From Leptidea sinapis (lineage: Eukaryota; Arthropoda; Insecta; Lepidoptera; Pieridae), in assembly GCF_905404315.1 (NCBI RefSeq), contig NC_066294.1, positions 12,487,501-12,551,500 on the forward strand: a stretch of DNA of 64,000 bases, read 5' to 3'. Position 1 is the first letter of the stretch; every line of letters starts with the position of its first letter. The position numbers were made by a program, and so were the translations under genes. The notes below the pieces were generated by a model. The model saw only the letters and a list, made by a program, of their open reading frames with translations, did not search any database and was not told the origin of the DNA. Shown here piece after piece: positions 51,701 to 64,000 of this stretch.

Positions 51701-52877
51701 GTGATCAGTTTTTAAATCCAAGATGGCCGCCGCTCAAAAGTATGATAACTACATTATGTATATCGTATCCGAGGTTCTCGAGGGTGCTGAGAACGATTTT
51801 GTGATCATTTTTCTAATCCAAGATGATCGCCGCACAAAATTATGTTGATGGCCGCCGCTCAAAATTATGATAACTAGATTATGGGTATCGTATCCGAGGT
51901 TCTCGAAGGTGCAGAGAACGATTTTTTGACCAGTTTTCAAATCCAAGATGGCCGCCGCTCAAAAGTATCATAACCACATTATGGATATCGTATCCTAGTT
52001 TCTCGAGGGTGCTGAGAACGATTTTGTGATCATTTTTCAAATCCAAGATGGCCGCCGTGCAAGATTATGATCACAAAAATATGGGTATCGTATCCGAGGT
52101 TCTCGAGGGTGCTGAGAACGATTTTGTGATCATTTTTCCAATACAAGATGGCCGCCGTGCAAGATTATGATCATAAAAATATGGGTATCGTATCTGAGGT
52201 TCTCGAGAGTGCACAGAACGATTTTGTGAACATTTTTGAAATCCAAGAATGCCGCCGCTCAAAATTATGATAAGTAAATTATGGGTATCGTATCCGAGGT
52301 TCTCGAGGGTGCAGAGAACGATTTTGTGATCATTTTTGAAATCCAAGATGGCCGCCGCTCAACATTATGATAACTACATTATGGGTATCGTATCCGAGGT
52401 TCTCGAGGGTGCTGAGAACGATTTTGTGATCATTTTTCTAATCCAAGATGATCGCCGCACAAAATTATGTTGATGGCCGCCACTCAAAATTATGATAACT
52501 AGATTATGGGTATCGTATCCGAGGTTCTCGAGGGTGCAGAGAACGATTTTGTGATCAGTTTTCAAATCCAAGATGGCCGCCGCTCAAAAGTATGATAACT
52601 ACATTATGGATATCGTATCCTTGTTTCTCGAGGGTGCTGAGAACGATTTTGTGATCATTTTTGAAATCCAAGATGGCCGCCGTGCAAGATTATGATCACA
52701 AAAATATGGGTATCGTATCCGAGGATCTCGAGAGTGCACAGAACGATTTTGTGATCATTTTTGAAATCCAAGGTGGCCGCCGCTCAAAATTATGTTGATG
52801 GCCGCCACTCAAAATTATGATAACTAGATTATGGGTATCGTATCCGAGGTTCTCGAGGGTGCTGAGAACGATTTTGT
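48735..52877 (+). repeat. 4143-bp unit, copy 1
   Basis: Aligns with 52878-56480 at an offset of 4143 bp over about 3.6 kb. Inside it a sub-unit is seen twice at an offset of 1419 bp (from about 48960 and 50380), followed by a 1372-bp step. The larger unit is therefore built of ~1.4-kb higher-order repeats. The GAGATGGCCGCCGCTTAAAA variant near 49160 differs from copy 2. Confidence 0.85.
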
Positions 52878-55800
52878 GATCATTTTTGAAATCCAAGGTG
52901 GCCGCCGCTCAAAATTATGATAACTACATTATGGGTATCCTATCCGAGGTTGTCGAGGGGGCAGAGAACGATTTTGTGATCATTTTTCAAATCGAAGATA
53001 GCCACCGCTTAAAAGTATGATAACTACATTATGGGTATCGTATCCGAGGTTCTCGAGGGTGCAGAGAACGATTTTGTGATCAGTTTTAAAATCCAAGATG
53101 GCCGCCGCTCAAAAGTATGATAAGTACATTATGGATATCGTATCATAGTTTCTCGAGGGTGCTGAGAACGATTTTGTGATCATTTTTGAAATCCAAGAGG
53201 GCTGCCGCAAACAATTATGTTTTCAGCAATATGGATATCGTTTCCGAGGTTCTCGAGTGTGCAGAAAACAATTTTGGGATCATTTTTAAATCCGAGATGG
53301 CCGCCGCTCAAAATTATGAAAACGACATTATGGGTATCGTATCAGTGGTTCTCGAGGGTGCAGAGAACGATTTTGTGATCATTTTTCAAATCCAAGATGG
53401 CCGCTGCACAAAAGTATGATAACTACATTATGGGTATCTTATCCGAGGTTCTCGAGGGTGCTGAGAACGATTTTGTGATCATTTTTCCAATACAAGATGG
53501 CCGCCGTGCAAGAATATGATCATAAATATATGGGTATCGTATCTGAGGTTCTCGAGAGTGCACAGAACGATTTTGTGAACATTTTTGAAATCCAAGAATG
53601 CCGCCGCTCAAAATTATGATAAGTAAATTATGGGTATCGTATCCGAGGTTCTCGAGGGTGCAGAGAACGATTTTGTGATCATTTTTGAAATCCAAGATGG
53701 CCGCCGCTCAACATTATGATAACTACATTATGGGTATCGTATCCGAGGTTCTCGAGGGTGCTGAGAACGATTTTGTGATCATTTTTCTAATCCAAGATGA
53801 TCGCCGCACAAAATTATGTTGATGGCCGCCGCTCAAAATTATGATAACTAGATTATGGGTATCGTATCCGAGGTTCTCGAAGGTGCAGAGAACGATTTTT
53901 TGATCAGTTTTCAAATCCAAGATGGCCGCCGCTCAAAAGTATCATAACCACATTATGGATATCGTATCCTAGTTTCTCGAGGGTGCTGAGAACGATTTTG
54001 TGATCATTTTTCAAATCCAAGATGGCCGCCGTGCAAGATTATGATCACAAAAATATGGGTATCGTATCCGAGGTTCTCGAGAGTGCACAGAACGATTTTG
54101 TGATCATTTTTGAAATCCAAGGTGGCCGCCGCTCAAAATTATGATAACTACATTATGGGTATCCTATCCGAGGTTGTCGAGGGTGCAGAGAACGATTTTG
54201 TGATCATTTTTCAAATCGAAGATAGCCACCGCTTAAAAGTATGATAACTACATTATGGGTATCGTATCCGAGGTTCTCGAGGGTGTTGAGAACGATTTTA
54301 TGATAATTTTTCAAATCGAAGGCCGCCGCACAAAATTATGATTTCAGCAATATGGATATCGTATCCGAGGTTGTCGAGGGTGCAGAGAACGATTTGGTGA
54401 TCATTTTTAAATCTGAGATGGCCGCCGCTCCAAATTATGATAACGACATTATGGGTATCGTATCAGTGGTTCTCCAGGGTGCAGAGAATATTTTGTAATC
54501 ATTTTTCAAATCCAAGATGGCTGCCGCTCAAAAGTATGATAAGTACATTATGGATATCGTATCATAGTTTCTCGAGGGTGCTGAGAACGATTTTGTGATC
54601 ATTTTTGAAATCCAAGAGGGCTGCCGCAAACAATTATGTTTTCAGCAATATGGATATCGTTTCCGAGGTTCTCGAGTGTGCAGAAAACAATTTTGGGATC
54701 ATTTTTAAATCCGAGATGGCCGCCGCTCAAAATTATGAAAACGACATTATGGGTATCGTATCAGTGGTTCTCCAGGGTGCAGAGAACGATTTTGTGATCA
54801 TTTTTCAAATCCAAGATGGCCGCCGCACAAAAGTATGATAACTACATTATGGGTATCTTATCCGAGGTTCTCGAGGGTGCTGAGAACGATTTTGTGATCA
54901 TTTTTCCAATACAAGATGGCCGCCGTGCAAGATTATGATCATAAAAATATGGGTATCGTATCTGAGGTTCTCGAGAGTGCACAGAACGATTTTGTGAACA
55001 TTTTTGAAATCCAAGAATGCCGCCGCTCAAAATTATGATAAGTAAATTATGGGTATCGTATCCGAGGTTCTCGAGGGTGCAGAGAACGATTTTGTGATCA
55101 TTTTTGAAATCCAAGATGGCCGCCGCTCAACATTATGATAACTACATTATGGGTATCGTATCCGAGGTTCTCGAGGGTGCTGAGAACGATTTTGTGATCA
55201 TTTTTCTAACCCAAGATGATCGCCGCACAAAATTATGTTGATGGCCGCCACTCAAAATTATGATAACTAGATTATGGGTATCGTATCCGAGGTTCTCGAG
55301 GGTGCAGAGAACGATTTTGTGATCAGTTTTCAAATCCAAGATGGCCGCCGCTCAAAAGTATGATAACTACATTATGGATATCGTATCCTAGTTTCTCGAG
55401 GGTGCTGAGAACGATTTTGTGATCATTTTTCAAATCCAAGATGGCCGCCGTGCAAGATTATGATCACAAAAATATGGGTATCGTATCCGAGGTTCTCGAG
55501 AGTGCACAGAACGATTTTGTGATCATTTTTGAAATCCAAGGTGGCCGCCGCTCAAAATTATGATAACTACATTATGGGTATCCTATCCGAGGTTCTCGAG
55601 GGTGCAGAGAACGATTTTGTGATCATTTTTGAAATCCAAGATGGCCGCCGCTCAACATTATGATAACTACATTATGGGTATCGTATCCGAGGTTCTCGAG
55701 GGTGCTGAGAACGATTTTGTGATCATTTTTCTAATCCAAGATGATCGCCGCACAAAATTATGTTGATGGCCGCCGCTCAAAATTATGATAACTAGATTAT

Positions 55801-56480
55801 GGGTATCGTATACGAGGTTCTCGAGGGTGCAGAGAACGATTTTGTGATCAGTTTTTAAATCCAAGATGGCCGCCGCTCAAAAGTATGATAACTACATTAT
55901 GTATATCGTATCCGAGGTTCTCGAGGGTGCTGAGAACGATTTTGTGATCATTTTTCTAATCCAAGATGATCGCCGCACAAAATTATGTTGATGGCCGCCG
56001 CTCAAAATTATGATAACTAGATTATGGGTATCGTATCCGAGGTTCTCGAAGGTGCAGAGAACGATTTTTTGACCAGTTTACAAATCCAAGATGGCCGCCG
56101 CTCAAAAGTATCATAACCACATTATGGATATCGTATCCTAGTTTCTCGAGGGTGCTGAGAACGATTTTGTGATCATTTTTCAAATCCAAGATGGCCGCCG
56201 TGCAAGATTATGATCACAAAAATATGGGTATCGTATCCGAGGTTCTCGAGGGTGCTGAGAACGATTTTGTGATCATTTTTCCAATACAAGATGGCCGCCG
56301 TGCAAGATTATGATCATAAAAATATGGGTATCGTATCTGAGGTTCTCGAGAGTGCACAGAACGATTTTGTGAACATTTTTGAAATCCAAGAATGCCGCCG
56401 CTCAAAATTATGATAAGTAAATTATGGGTATCGTATCCGAGGTTCTCGAGGGTGCAGAGAACGATTTTGTGATCATTTTT
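52878..56480 (+). repeat. 4143-bp unit, copy 2 (right end cut short)
   Basis: Second copy. It starts inside a hybrid monomer following ATGTTGATGGCCGCC near 52800 and leaves the alignment at about 56480, where GATCATTTTTGAAATCC is replaced by GATCATTTTTCCAATAC. Private changes include CGAGGGGGCAGAG near 52959, AGAATATGATCATAAATATA near 53511 and GTATACGAGG near 55807. Confidence 0.84.
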
Positions 56481-57363
56481 CCAATACAAGATGGCCGCCG
56501 TGCAAGATTATGATCATAAAAATATGGGTATCGTATCTGAGGTTCTCGAGAGTGCACAGAACGATTTTGTGATCAGTTTTTAAATCCAAGATGGCCGCCG
56601 CTCAAAAGTATGATAACTACATTATGTATATCGTATCCGAGGTTCTCGAGGGTGCTGAGAACGATTTTGTGATCATTTTTCTAATCCAAGATGATCGCCG
56701 CACAAAATTATGTTGATGGCCGCCACTCAAAATTATGATAACTAGATTATGGGTATCGTATCCGAGGTTCTCGAGGGTGCAGAGAACGATTTTGTGATCA
56801 GTTTTCAAATCCAAGATGGCCGCCGCTCAAAAGTATGATAACTACATTATGGATATCGTATCCTTGTTTCTCGAGGGTGCTGAGAACGATTTTGTGATCA
56901 TTTTTGAAATCCAAGATGGCCGCCGTGCAAGATTATGATCACAAAAATATGGGTATCGTATCCGAGGATCTCGAGAGTGCACAGAACGATTTTGTGATCA
57001 TTTTTGAAATCCAAGGTGGCCGCCGCTCAAAATTATGATAACTACATTATGGGTATCCTATCCGAGGTTCTCGAGGGTGCAGAGAACGATTTTGTGATCA
57101 TTTTTGAAATCCAAGATGGCCGCCGCTCAACATTATGATAACTACATTATGGGTATCGTATCCGAGGTTCTCGAGGGTGCTGAGAACGATTTTGTGATCA
57201 TTTTTCTAATCCAAGATGATCGCCGCACAAAATTATGTTGATGGCCGCCGCTCAAAATTATGATAACTAGATTATGGGTATCGTATCCGAGGTTCTCGAG
57301 GGTGCAGAGAACGATTTTGTGATCAGTTTTCAAATCCAAGATGGCCGCCGCTCAAAAGTATGA
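56481..57363 (+). repeat. Satellite segment, mosaic of dimer-rich monomers
   Basis: Monomers here match 47.4-48.1 kb best (offset 9211 bp over 56.6-57.3 kb). They include a 225-bp dimer, the ATCCTTGTTTC variant and the GAGGATCTCGAGAG variant. No unique sequence is present. Confidence 0.75.
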
Positions 57364-59235
57364 TAACTACATTATGGGTATCGTATCCGAGGTTCTCGAG
57401 GGTGCTGAGAACGATTTTGTGATCATTTTTCTAATCCAAGATGATCGCCGCACAAAATTATGTTGATGGCCGCCGCTCAAAATTATGATAACTAGATTAT
57501 GGGTATCGTATCCGAGGTTCTCGAAGGTGCAGAGAACGATTTTTTGATCAGTTTTCAAATCCAAGATGGCCGCCGCTCAAAAGTATCATAACCACATTAT
57601 GGATATCGTATCCTAGTTTCTCGAGGGTGCTGAGAACGATTTTGTGATCATTTTTCAAATCCAAGATGGCCGCCGTGCAAGATTATGATCACAAAAATAT
57701 GGGTATCGTATCCGAGGTTCTCGAGAGTGCACAGAACGATTTTGTGATCATTTTTGAAATCCAAGGTGGCCGCCGCTCAAAATTATGATAACTACATTAT
57801 GGGTATCCTATCCGAGGTTGTCGAGGGTGCAGAGAACGATTTTGTGATCATTTTTCAAATCGAAGATAGCCACCGCTTAAAAGTATGATAACTACATTAT
57901 GGGTATCGTATCCGAGGTTCTCGAGGGTGTTGAGAACGATTTTATGATAATTTTTCAAATCGAAGGCCGCCGCACAAAATTATGATTTCAGCAATATGGA
58001 TATCGTATCCGAGGTTGTCGAGGGTGCAGAGAACGATTTGGTGATCATTTTTAAATCTGATATGGCCGCCGCTCCAAATTATGATAACGACATTATGGGT
58101 ATCGTATCAGTGGTTCTCCAGGGTGCAGAGAATATTTTGTAATCATTTATCAAATCCAAGATGGCTGCCGCTCAAAAGTATGATAAGTACATTATGGATA
58201 TCGTATCATAGTTTCTCGAGGGTGCTGAGAACGATTTTGTGATCATTTTTGAAATCCAAGAGGGCTCCCACAAACAATTATGTTTTCAGCAATATGGATA
58301 TCGTTTCCGAGGTTCTCGAGTGTGCAGAAAACAATTTTGGCATCATTTTTAAATCTGAGATGGCTCCGCTCAAAATTATGAAAACGACATTATGGGTATC
58401 GTATCAGTGGTTCTCGAGGGTGCAGAGAACGATTTTGTGATCATTTTTCAAATCCAAGATGGCCGCCGCACAAAAGTATGATAACTACATTATGGGTATC
58501 TTATCCGAGGTTCTCGAGGGTGCTGAGAACGATTTTGTGATCATTTTTCCAATACAAGATGGCCGCCGTGCAAGATTATGATCATAAAAATATGGGTATC
58601 GTATCTGAGGTTCTCGAGAGTGCACAGAACGATTTTGTGAACATTTTTGAAATCCAAGAATGCCGCCGCTCAAAATTATGATAAGTAAATTATGGGTATC
58701 GTATCCGAGGTTCTCGAGGGTGCAGAGAACGATTTTGTGATCATTTTTGAAATCCAAGATGGCCGCCGCTCAACATTATGATAACTACATTATGGGTATC
58801 GTATCCGAGGTTCTCGAGGGTGCTGAGAACGATTTTGTGATCATTTTTCTAATCCAAGATGATCGCCGCACAAAATTATGTTGATGGCCGCCACTCAAAA
58901 TTATGATAACTAGATTATGGGTATCGTATCCGAGGTTCTCGAGGGTGCAGAGAACGATTTTGTGATCAGTTTTCAAATCCAAGATGGCCGCCGCTCAAAA
59001 GTATGCTAACTACATTATGGATATCGTATCCTTGTTTCTCGAGGGTGCTGAGAACGATTTTGTGATCATTTTTCAAATCCAAGATGGCCGCCGTGCAAGA
59101 TTATGATCACAAAAATATGGGTATCGTATCCGAGGTTCTCGAGAGTGCACAGAACGATTTTGTGATCATTTTTGAAATCCAAGGTGGCCGCCGCTCAAAA
59201 TTATGATAACTACATTATGGGTATCCTATCCGAGG
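57364..59235 (+). repeat. ~1.87-kb block, copy of 53.7-55.6 kb (offset 3644/3643 bp)
   Basis: The order of marker monomers (225-bp dimer, TATCATAACC linker, 97-bp form, 99-bp AATATTTTGTAATC form, AAACAATTATG linker) is the same as at 53720-55592. One base is lost near 58367, where this copy has the GGCTCCGCTC monomer. A further partial repeat at an offset of 1418 bp follows, up to about 59.86 kb. Confidence 0.78.
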
Positions 59236-62200
59236 TTGTCGAGGGTGCAGAGAACGATTTTGTGATCATTTTTCAAATCGAAGATAGCCGCCGCTAAAAA
59301 GTATGATAACTACATTATGGGTATCGTATCCGAGGTTCTCGAGGGTGTTAAGAACGATTTTATGATAATTTTTCAAATCGAAGGCCGCCGCACAAAATTA
59401 TGATTTCAGCAATATGGATATCGTATCCGAGGTTGTCGAGGGTGCAGAGAACGATTTGGTGATCATTTTTAAATCTGAGATGGCCGCCGCTCCAAATTAT
59501 GATAACGACATTATGGGTATCGTATCAGTGGTTGTCCAGGGTGCAGAGAATATTTTGTAATCATTTTTCAAATCCAAGATGGCTGCCGCTCAAAAGTATG
59601 ATAAGTACATTATGGATATCGTATCATAGTTTCTCGAGGGTGCTGAGAACGATTTTGTGATCATTTTTGAAATCCAAGAGGGCTCCCGCAAACAATTATG
59701 TTTTCAGCAATATGGATATCGTTTCCGAGGTTCTCGAGTGTGCAGAAAACAATTTTGGCATCATTTTTAAATCTGAAATGGCTCCGCTCAAAATTATGAA
59801 AAGACATTATGGGTATCGTATCAGTGGTTCTCGAGGGTGCAGAGAACGATTTTGTGATCATTTTTTAAATCCAAGATGGCCGCCGCTCAAAAGTATGATA
59901 ACTACATTATGTGTATCGTATCCGAGGTTCTCGAGGGTGCTGAGAACGATTTTGTGATCATTTTTCTAATCCAAGATGATCGCCGCACAAAATTATGTTG
60001 ATGGCCGCCGCTCAAAATAATGATAACTAGATTATGGGTATCGTATCCGAGGTTCTCGAAGGTGCAGAGAACGATTTTTTGACCAGTTTTCAAATCCAAG
60101 ATGGCCGCCACTCAAAAGTATCATAACCACATTATGGATATCGTATCCTAGTTTCTCGAGGGTGCTGAGAACGATTTTGTGATCATTTTTCAAATCCAAG
60201 ATGGCCGCCGTGCAAGATTATGATCACAAAAATATGGGTATCGTATCCGAGGTTCTCGAGGGTGCTGAGAACGATTTTGTGATCATTTTTCCAATACAAG
60301 ATGGCCGCCGTGCAAGATTATGATCATAAAAATATGGGTATCGTATCTGAGGTTCTCGAGAGTGCACAGAACGATTTTGTGAACTTTTTTGAAATCCAAG
60401 AATGCCGCCGCTCAAAATTATGATAAGTAAATTATGGGTATCGTATCCGAGGGTCTCGAGGGTGCAGAGAACGATTTTGTGATCATTTTTGAAATCCAAG
60501 ATGGCCGCCGCTCAACATTATGATAACTACATTATGGGTATCGTATCCGAGGTTCTCGAGGGTGCTGAGAACGATTTTGTGATCATTTTTCTAATCCAAG
60601 ATGATCGCCGCACAAAATTATGTTGATGGCCGCCACTCAAAATTATGATAACTAGATTATGGGTATCGTATCCGAGGTTCTCGAGGGTGCAGAGAACGAT
60701 TTTGTGATCAGTTTTCAATTCCAAGATGGCCGCCGCTCAAAAGTATGATAACTACATTATGGATATCGTATCCTTGTTTCTCGAGGGTGCTGAGAACGAT
60801 TTTGTGATCATTTTTCAAATCCAAGATGGCCGCCGTGCAAGATTATGATCACAAAAATATGGGTATCGTATCCGAGGATCTCGAGAGTGCACAGAACGAT
60901 TTTGTGATCATTTTTGAAATCCAAGGTGGCCGTAGCTCAAAATTATGATAACTACATTATGGGTATCCTATCCGAGGTTCTCGAGGGTGCAGAGAACGAT
61001 TTTGTGATCATTTTTGAAATCTTAGATGGCCGCCGCTCAACATTATGATAACTACATTATGGGTATCGTATCCGAGGTTCTCGAGGGTGCTGAGAACGAT
61101 TTTGTGATCATTTTTCTAATCCAAGATGATCGCCGCACAAAATTATGTTGATGGCCGCCGCTCAAAATTATGATAACTAGATTATGGGTATCGTATCCGA
61201 GGTTCTCGAGGGTGCAGAGAACGATTTTGTGATCAGTTTTCAAATCCAAAATGGCCGCCGCTCCAAATTATGATAACGACATTATGGGTATCGTATCAGT
61301 GGTTGTCCAGGGTGCAGAGAATATTTTGTAATCATTTTTCAAATCCAAGATGGCTGGCGCTCAAAAGTATGATAACTACATTATGGGTATCTTATCCGAG
61401 GTTCTCGAGGGTGCTGAGAACGATTTTGTGATCATTTTTCAAATACAAGATGGCCGCCGTGCAAGATTATGATCATAAAAATATGGGTGTCATATCTGAG
61501 GTTCTCGAGAGTGCACAGAACGATTTTGTGAACATTTTTGAAATCCAAGATGGCCGCCGCTCAAAATAATGATAAGTAAATTATGGGTATCGTATCCAAA
61601 GTTCTCGAGGGTGCAGAGAACGATTTTGTGATCATTTTTGAAATCCAAGATGGCCGCCGCTCAAAATTATGATAACTTCATTATGGGTATCGTATCCGAG
61701 GTTCTCGAGGGTGCAGAGAACGATTTTGTGATCAGTTTTCAAATCCAAGAAGACCGCCGCTCAAAAGTATGATAACTACATTATGGATATCGTATCCTTG
61801 TTTCTCGAGGGTGCTGAGAACGATTTTGTGATCATTTTTCAAATCCAAGATGGCCGCCGTGCAAGATTATGATCACAAAAATATGAGTATCGTACCCGAG
61901 GTTCTCGAGGGTGCAGAGAACGATTTGGTGATTATTTTTCAAATCCAAGATGGCCGCCGCACAAAATTATGGTTTTAGCAATATGGATATCGTGTCCAAG
62001 GTTCTTGAGGGTGCAGAGAACAATTCTGGGATCATTTTTGAAATCCAAGAGGGCTGCCGCAAACAATTATGTTTTCAGCAATATGGATATCGTGTCCGAG
62101 GATCTCGAGGGTGCAGAAAACAATTTTGGGATCATTTTTAAATCTGAGATGGCCGCCGCTCAAAATTATGATAACGACATTATGGGTATCGCATCAGTGG

Positions 62201-62319
62201 TTCTCGAGGGTGCAGAGAACGATTCTGTGATCATTTTTCAAATCCAAGATGGCCACCGCTCAAAAGTATGATAACTAGATTATGGCTATCGTATCCGAGG
62301 TTTTCGAAGGTGCAGAGTA
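59236..62319 (+). repeat. Satellite segment, mosaic between named blocks
   Basis: 59.2-59.86 kb repeats 57.8-58.4 kb at an offset of 1418 bp. 60.2-60.7 kb matches 47.1-47.6 kb and 52.07-52.57 kb. Near 61.30 kb a monomer with the rare TGGTTGTCCAGG matches 59.53 kb. From about 61.9 kb the linkers change to the ATGTTTTCAG and ATGGTTTTAG families typical of the left end of the window. I see no gene. Confidence 0.78.
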
Positions 62320-63014
62320 CGATTCTGTGATCATTTTTGAAATCCAAGAGGGCTGCCGCAAACAATAATGTTGTCAGCAATATGGATATCGTGTCTGAGG
62401 TTCTCGAGGGTGCAGAAAATATTTTTGGGATCATCTGTAAATCTGAGATGGCTGCCGTGTAAGATTATGATCACGAAAATATGGGTATCGTATCCGAGGT
62501 TCTCGAGAGTGCACAGAACGATTTTGTGATCATTTTTGAAATCCAAGGTGGCCGCCGCTCAAAATTATGATAACTACATTATGGGTATCCTATCCGAGGT
62601 TCTCGAGGGTGCAAAGAACGATTTTGTGATCATTTTTCAAATCGAAGATAGCCGCCGCTTAAAAGTATGATAACTACATTATGGGTATCGTATCCGAGGT
62701 TCTCGAGGGTGTTGAGAACGATTTTATGATAATTTTTCAAATCGAAGGCTGCCGCACAAAATTATGATTTCAGCAATATGGATATCGTACCCGAGGTTCT
62801 CGAGGGTGCAGAGAACGATTTGGTGATCATTTTTCAAATCCAAGAGGGCTGCCGCAAACAATTATGTTTTCAGCAATATGGATATCGTGTCCGAGGTTCT
62901 CGAGGGTGCAGAAAACAATTTTGGGATCATTTTTAAATCTGAGATGGCCGCCGCTCAAAATTATGATAACGACATTATGGGTATCGTATCAGTGGTTCTC
63001 GAGGGTGCAGAAAA
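62320..63014 (+). repeat. 695-bp tandem duplication, copy 1
   Basis: About seven monomers repeated directly downstream at an offset of 695 bp. Shared rare bases include GCCGTGTAAGATTATGATC and ATCACGAAAATATGGG. Copy 1 has TGGGATCATCTGTAAATC near 62428, where copy 2 keeps the regular T-tract. Confidence 0.84.
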
Positions 63015-63725
63015 CGATTTTGTGATCATTTTTGAAATCCAAGAGGGCTGCCGCAAACAATAATGTTGTCAGCAATATGGATATCGTGTCTGAGGTTCTC
63101 GAGGGTGCAGAAAATATTTTTGGGATCATTTTTAAATCCGAGATGGCTGCCGTGTAAGATTATGATCACGAAAATATGGGTATCGTATCCGAGGTTCTCG
63201 AGAGTGCACAGAACGATTTTGTGATCATTTTTGAAATCCAAGGTGGCCGCCGCTCAAAATTATGATAACTACATTATGGGTATCCTATCCGAGGTTCTCG
63301 AGGGTGCAGAGAACGATTTTGTGATCATTTTTCAAATCGAAGATAGCCGCCGCTTAAAAGTATGATAACTACATTATGGGTATCGTATACGAGGTTCTCG
63401 AGGGTGTTGAGAACGATTTTATGATAATTTTTCAAATCGAAGGCTGCCGCACAAAATTATGATTTCAGCAATATGGATATCGTACCCGAGGTTCTCGAGG
63501 GTGCAGAGAACGATTTGGTGATCATTTTTCAAATCCAAGAGGGCTGCCGCAAACAATTATGTTTTCAGCAATATGGATATCGTGTCCGAGGTTCTCGAGG
63601 GTGCAGAAAACAATTTTGGGATCATTTTTAAATCTGAGATGGCCGCCGCTCAAAATTATGATAACGACATTATGGGTATCGTATCAGTGGTTCTCGAGGG
63701 TGTAGAAAACGATTTTGTGATCATT
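63015..63725 (+). repeat. 695-bp tandem duplication, copy 2
   Basis: Second copy, starting within GATTTTGTGATCATTTTTG near 63015. The homology ends near 63725, where TTTTTGAAATCC becomes TTTTTCAAATCC. Private changes include GTATACGAGG near 63388 and GTGTAGAAAACG near 63700. Confidence 0.82.
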
Positions 63726-64000
63726 TTTCAAATCCAAGATGGCCGCCGCACAAAAGTATGATAACTACATTATGGGTATCTTATCCGAGGTTCTCGAGGG
63801 TGCTGAAAACGAATTTGTGATCATTTTTCTAATCCAAGATGGCCGCCGCACAAAATTATGATTTCAGCAATATGGATATCGTGTCCCAGGTTCTCGAGGG
63901 TGCAGAAAACAATTTTGGGATCATTTTTAAATCCGAGATGGCCGCCGCTCAAAAGTATGATAACTAGATTGTGGGTATCGTATCCGAGGTTCTCGAAGGT
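63726..64000 (+). repeat. Right-edge monomers, array continues past the window
   Basis: The last monomers (ATTTCAG linker, GTGTCCCAGG start, 99-bp TTTAAATCCGAG form, TAACTAGATT linker) follow the same order as the marker region at 8.53-8.70 kb. The final base lies inside a monomer (GTTCTCGAAGGT), so the array extends beyond 64000. Confidence 0.85.

Larger units (their letters stand above)
1..64000 (+). repeat. Satellite DNA array, ~100-bp monomer, head-to-tail
   Basis: The whole window consists of tandem monomers of about 100 bp. Body elements that can be followed through the window are TATCGTATCCGAGG, TTCTCGAGGGTGC, GAACGATTTTGTGATCA and AAGATGGCCGCCGC. All copies I read point the same way; I saw no reverse-complement monomer. 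Dividing 64 kb by the mean spacing gives about 630 copies. Neither end of the array is in the window. No unique sequence of 300 bases or more interrupts it, so no stretch could hold an independent gene. GC is about 43% and CpG is not depleted. A eukaryotic satellite is the only reading I can support; species and chromosomal location are unknown. Confidence 0.98.

Noticed and set aside
1..64000. CRISPR array
   Set aside because: The repeat is ~100 bp with no unique spacers; the variable linkers are a small set of related families, and no cas genes are present.
1..64000. CENP-B box in the monomer
   Set aside because: I looked for TTCG followed at the right spacing by A and CGGG on both strands, around ATCGTATCCGAGG and the CCCGGGG variant near 1400. 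No copy fits the required positions.
1..64000. Transposon or Helitron arrays as the source of the repeat
   Set aside because: I saw no terminal inverted repeats, target-site duplications, transposase or reverse-transcriptase motifs. Joins between blocks are in register with the monomer.
1..64000. Inverted (palindromic) array organisation
   Set aside because: I searched by eye for reverse-complement body motifs such as CCTCGAGAACCTCGG and found none; all monomers run in the same direction.

Overview
The window is one uninterrupted tandem satellite array. From base 1 to base 64000 I read head-to-tail copies of a monomer of about 100 bp, all in the same orientation, roughly 630 copies in total. 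I found no unique sequence, no array edge, no transposon body and no credible protein-coding or RNA gene. Short open frames of about 60-160 codons occur on both strands, but they are by-products of the repeat: they recur wherever the same monomer combination recurs and stop in the linker. A long homogeneous satellite like this points to a eukaryotic heterochromatic locus (pericentromeric, subtelomeric or interstitial). The species cannot be named from the sequence. The monomer is about 43% GC with about six CpG per 100 bp (observed/expected about 1.3), so CpG is not depleted. That fits an organism or locus with little germline CpG methylation, or a young array.

Each monomer has a conserved body and a variable linker. 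The body holds TATCGTATCCGAGG, the palindrome CTCGAG, a short inverted repeat GTTCTC/GAGAAC, two T-tracts flanking TGATCA, and a GC-rich box AAGATGGCCGCCGC. The linker runs from that box to the next ATGGGTATCG and defines families: TATGATAACTAC, TATGATTTCAGCAATATGGA, TATGTTTTCAGCAATATGGA, TATGATCACAAAAATATGGG, TATGATAAGTAAATTATGGG and others. Small indels give length classes of 97, 98, 99, 100, 103 and 125 bp, plus a rare 59-bp deletion form.

Above the monomer lie multi-kilobase higher-order repeats and recent duplications. Bases ~110-8491 are two ~99.8% identical copies of a 4191-bp unit. From ~8.5 to ~43 kb a marker monomer (ATTTTGCTAATCC) recurs 14 times, often every 2.12-2.37 kb and in pairs giving a ~4.49-kb super-unit. 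Within this stretch are nested duplications with offsets of 4803, 895, 4486, 598, 2021, 1224 and 999 bp, and a ~4.7-kb block (24.2-29.0 kb) that reappears ~15.1 kb downstream (39.4-44.0 kb). From ~44 to ~61 kb a shorter higher-order repeat of about 1.35-1.42 kb dominates, rich in a 225-bp dimer (125+100 bp), itself duplicated in blocks with offsets of 1574/1374, 4968, 4143, 3644 and 1418 bp. The last 2 kb hold a 695-bp tandem duplication of monomer types that resemble the left end.

No genes work together here. The content is the repeat and the record of unequal exchange, gene conversion, deletion and possible template switching that shaped it. All block boundaries were read by eye and are uncertain by tens of bases, because breakpoints fall inside sequence shared by every monomer.
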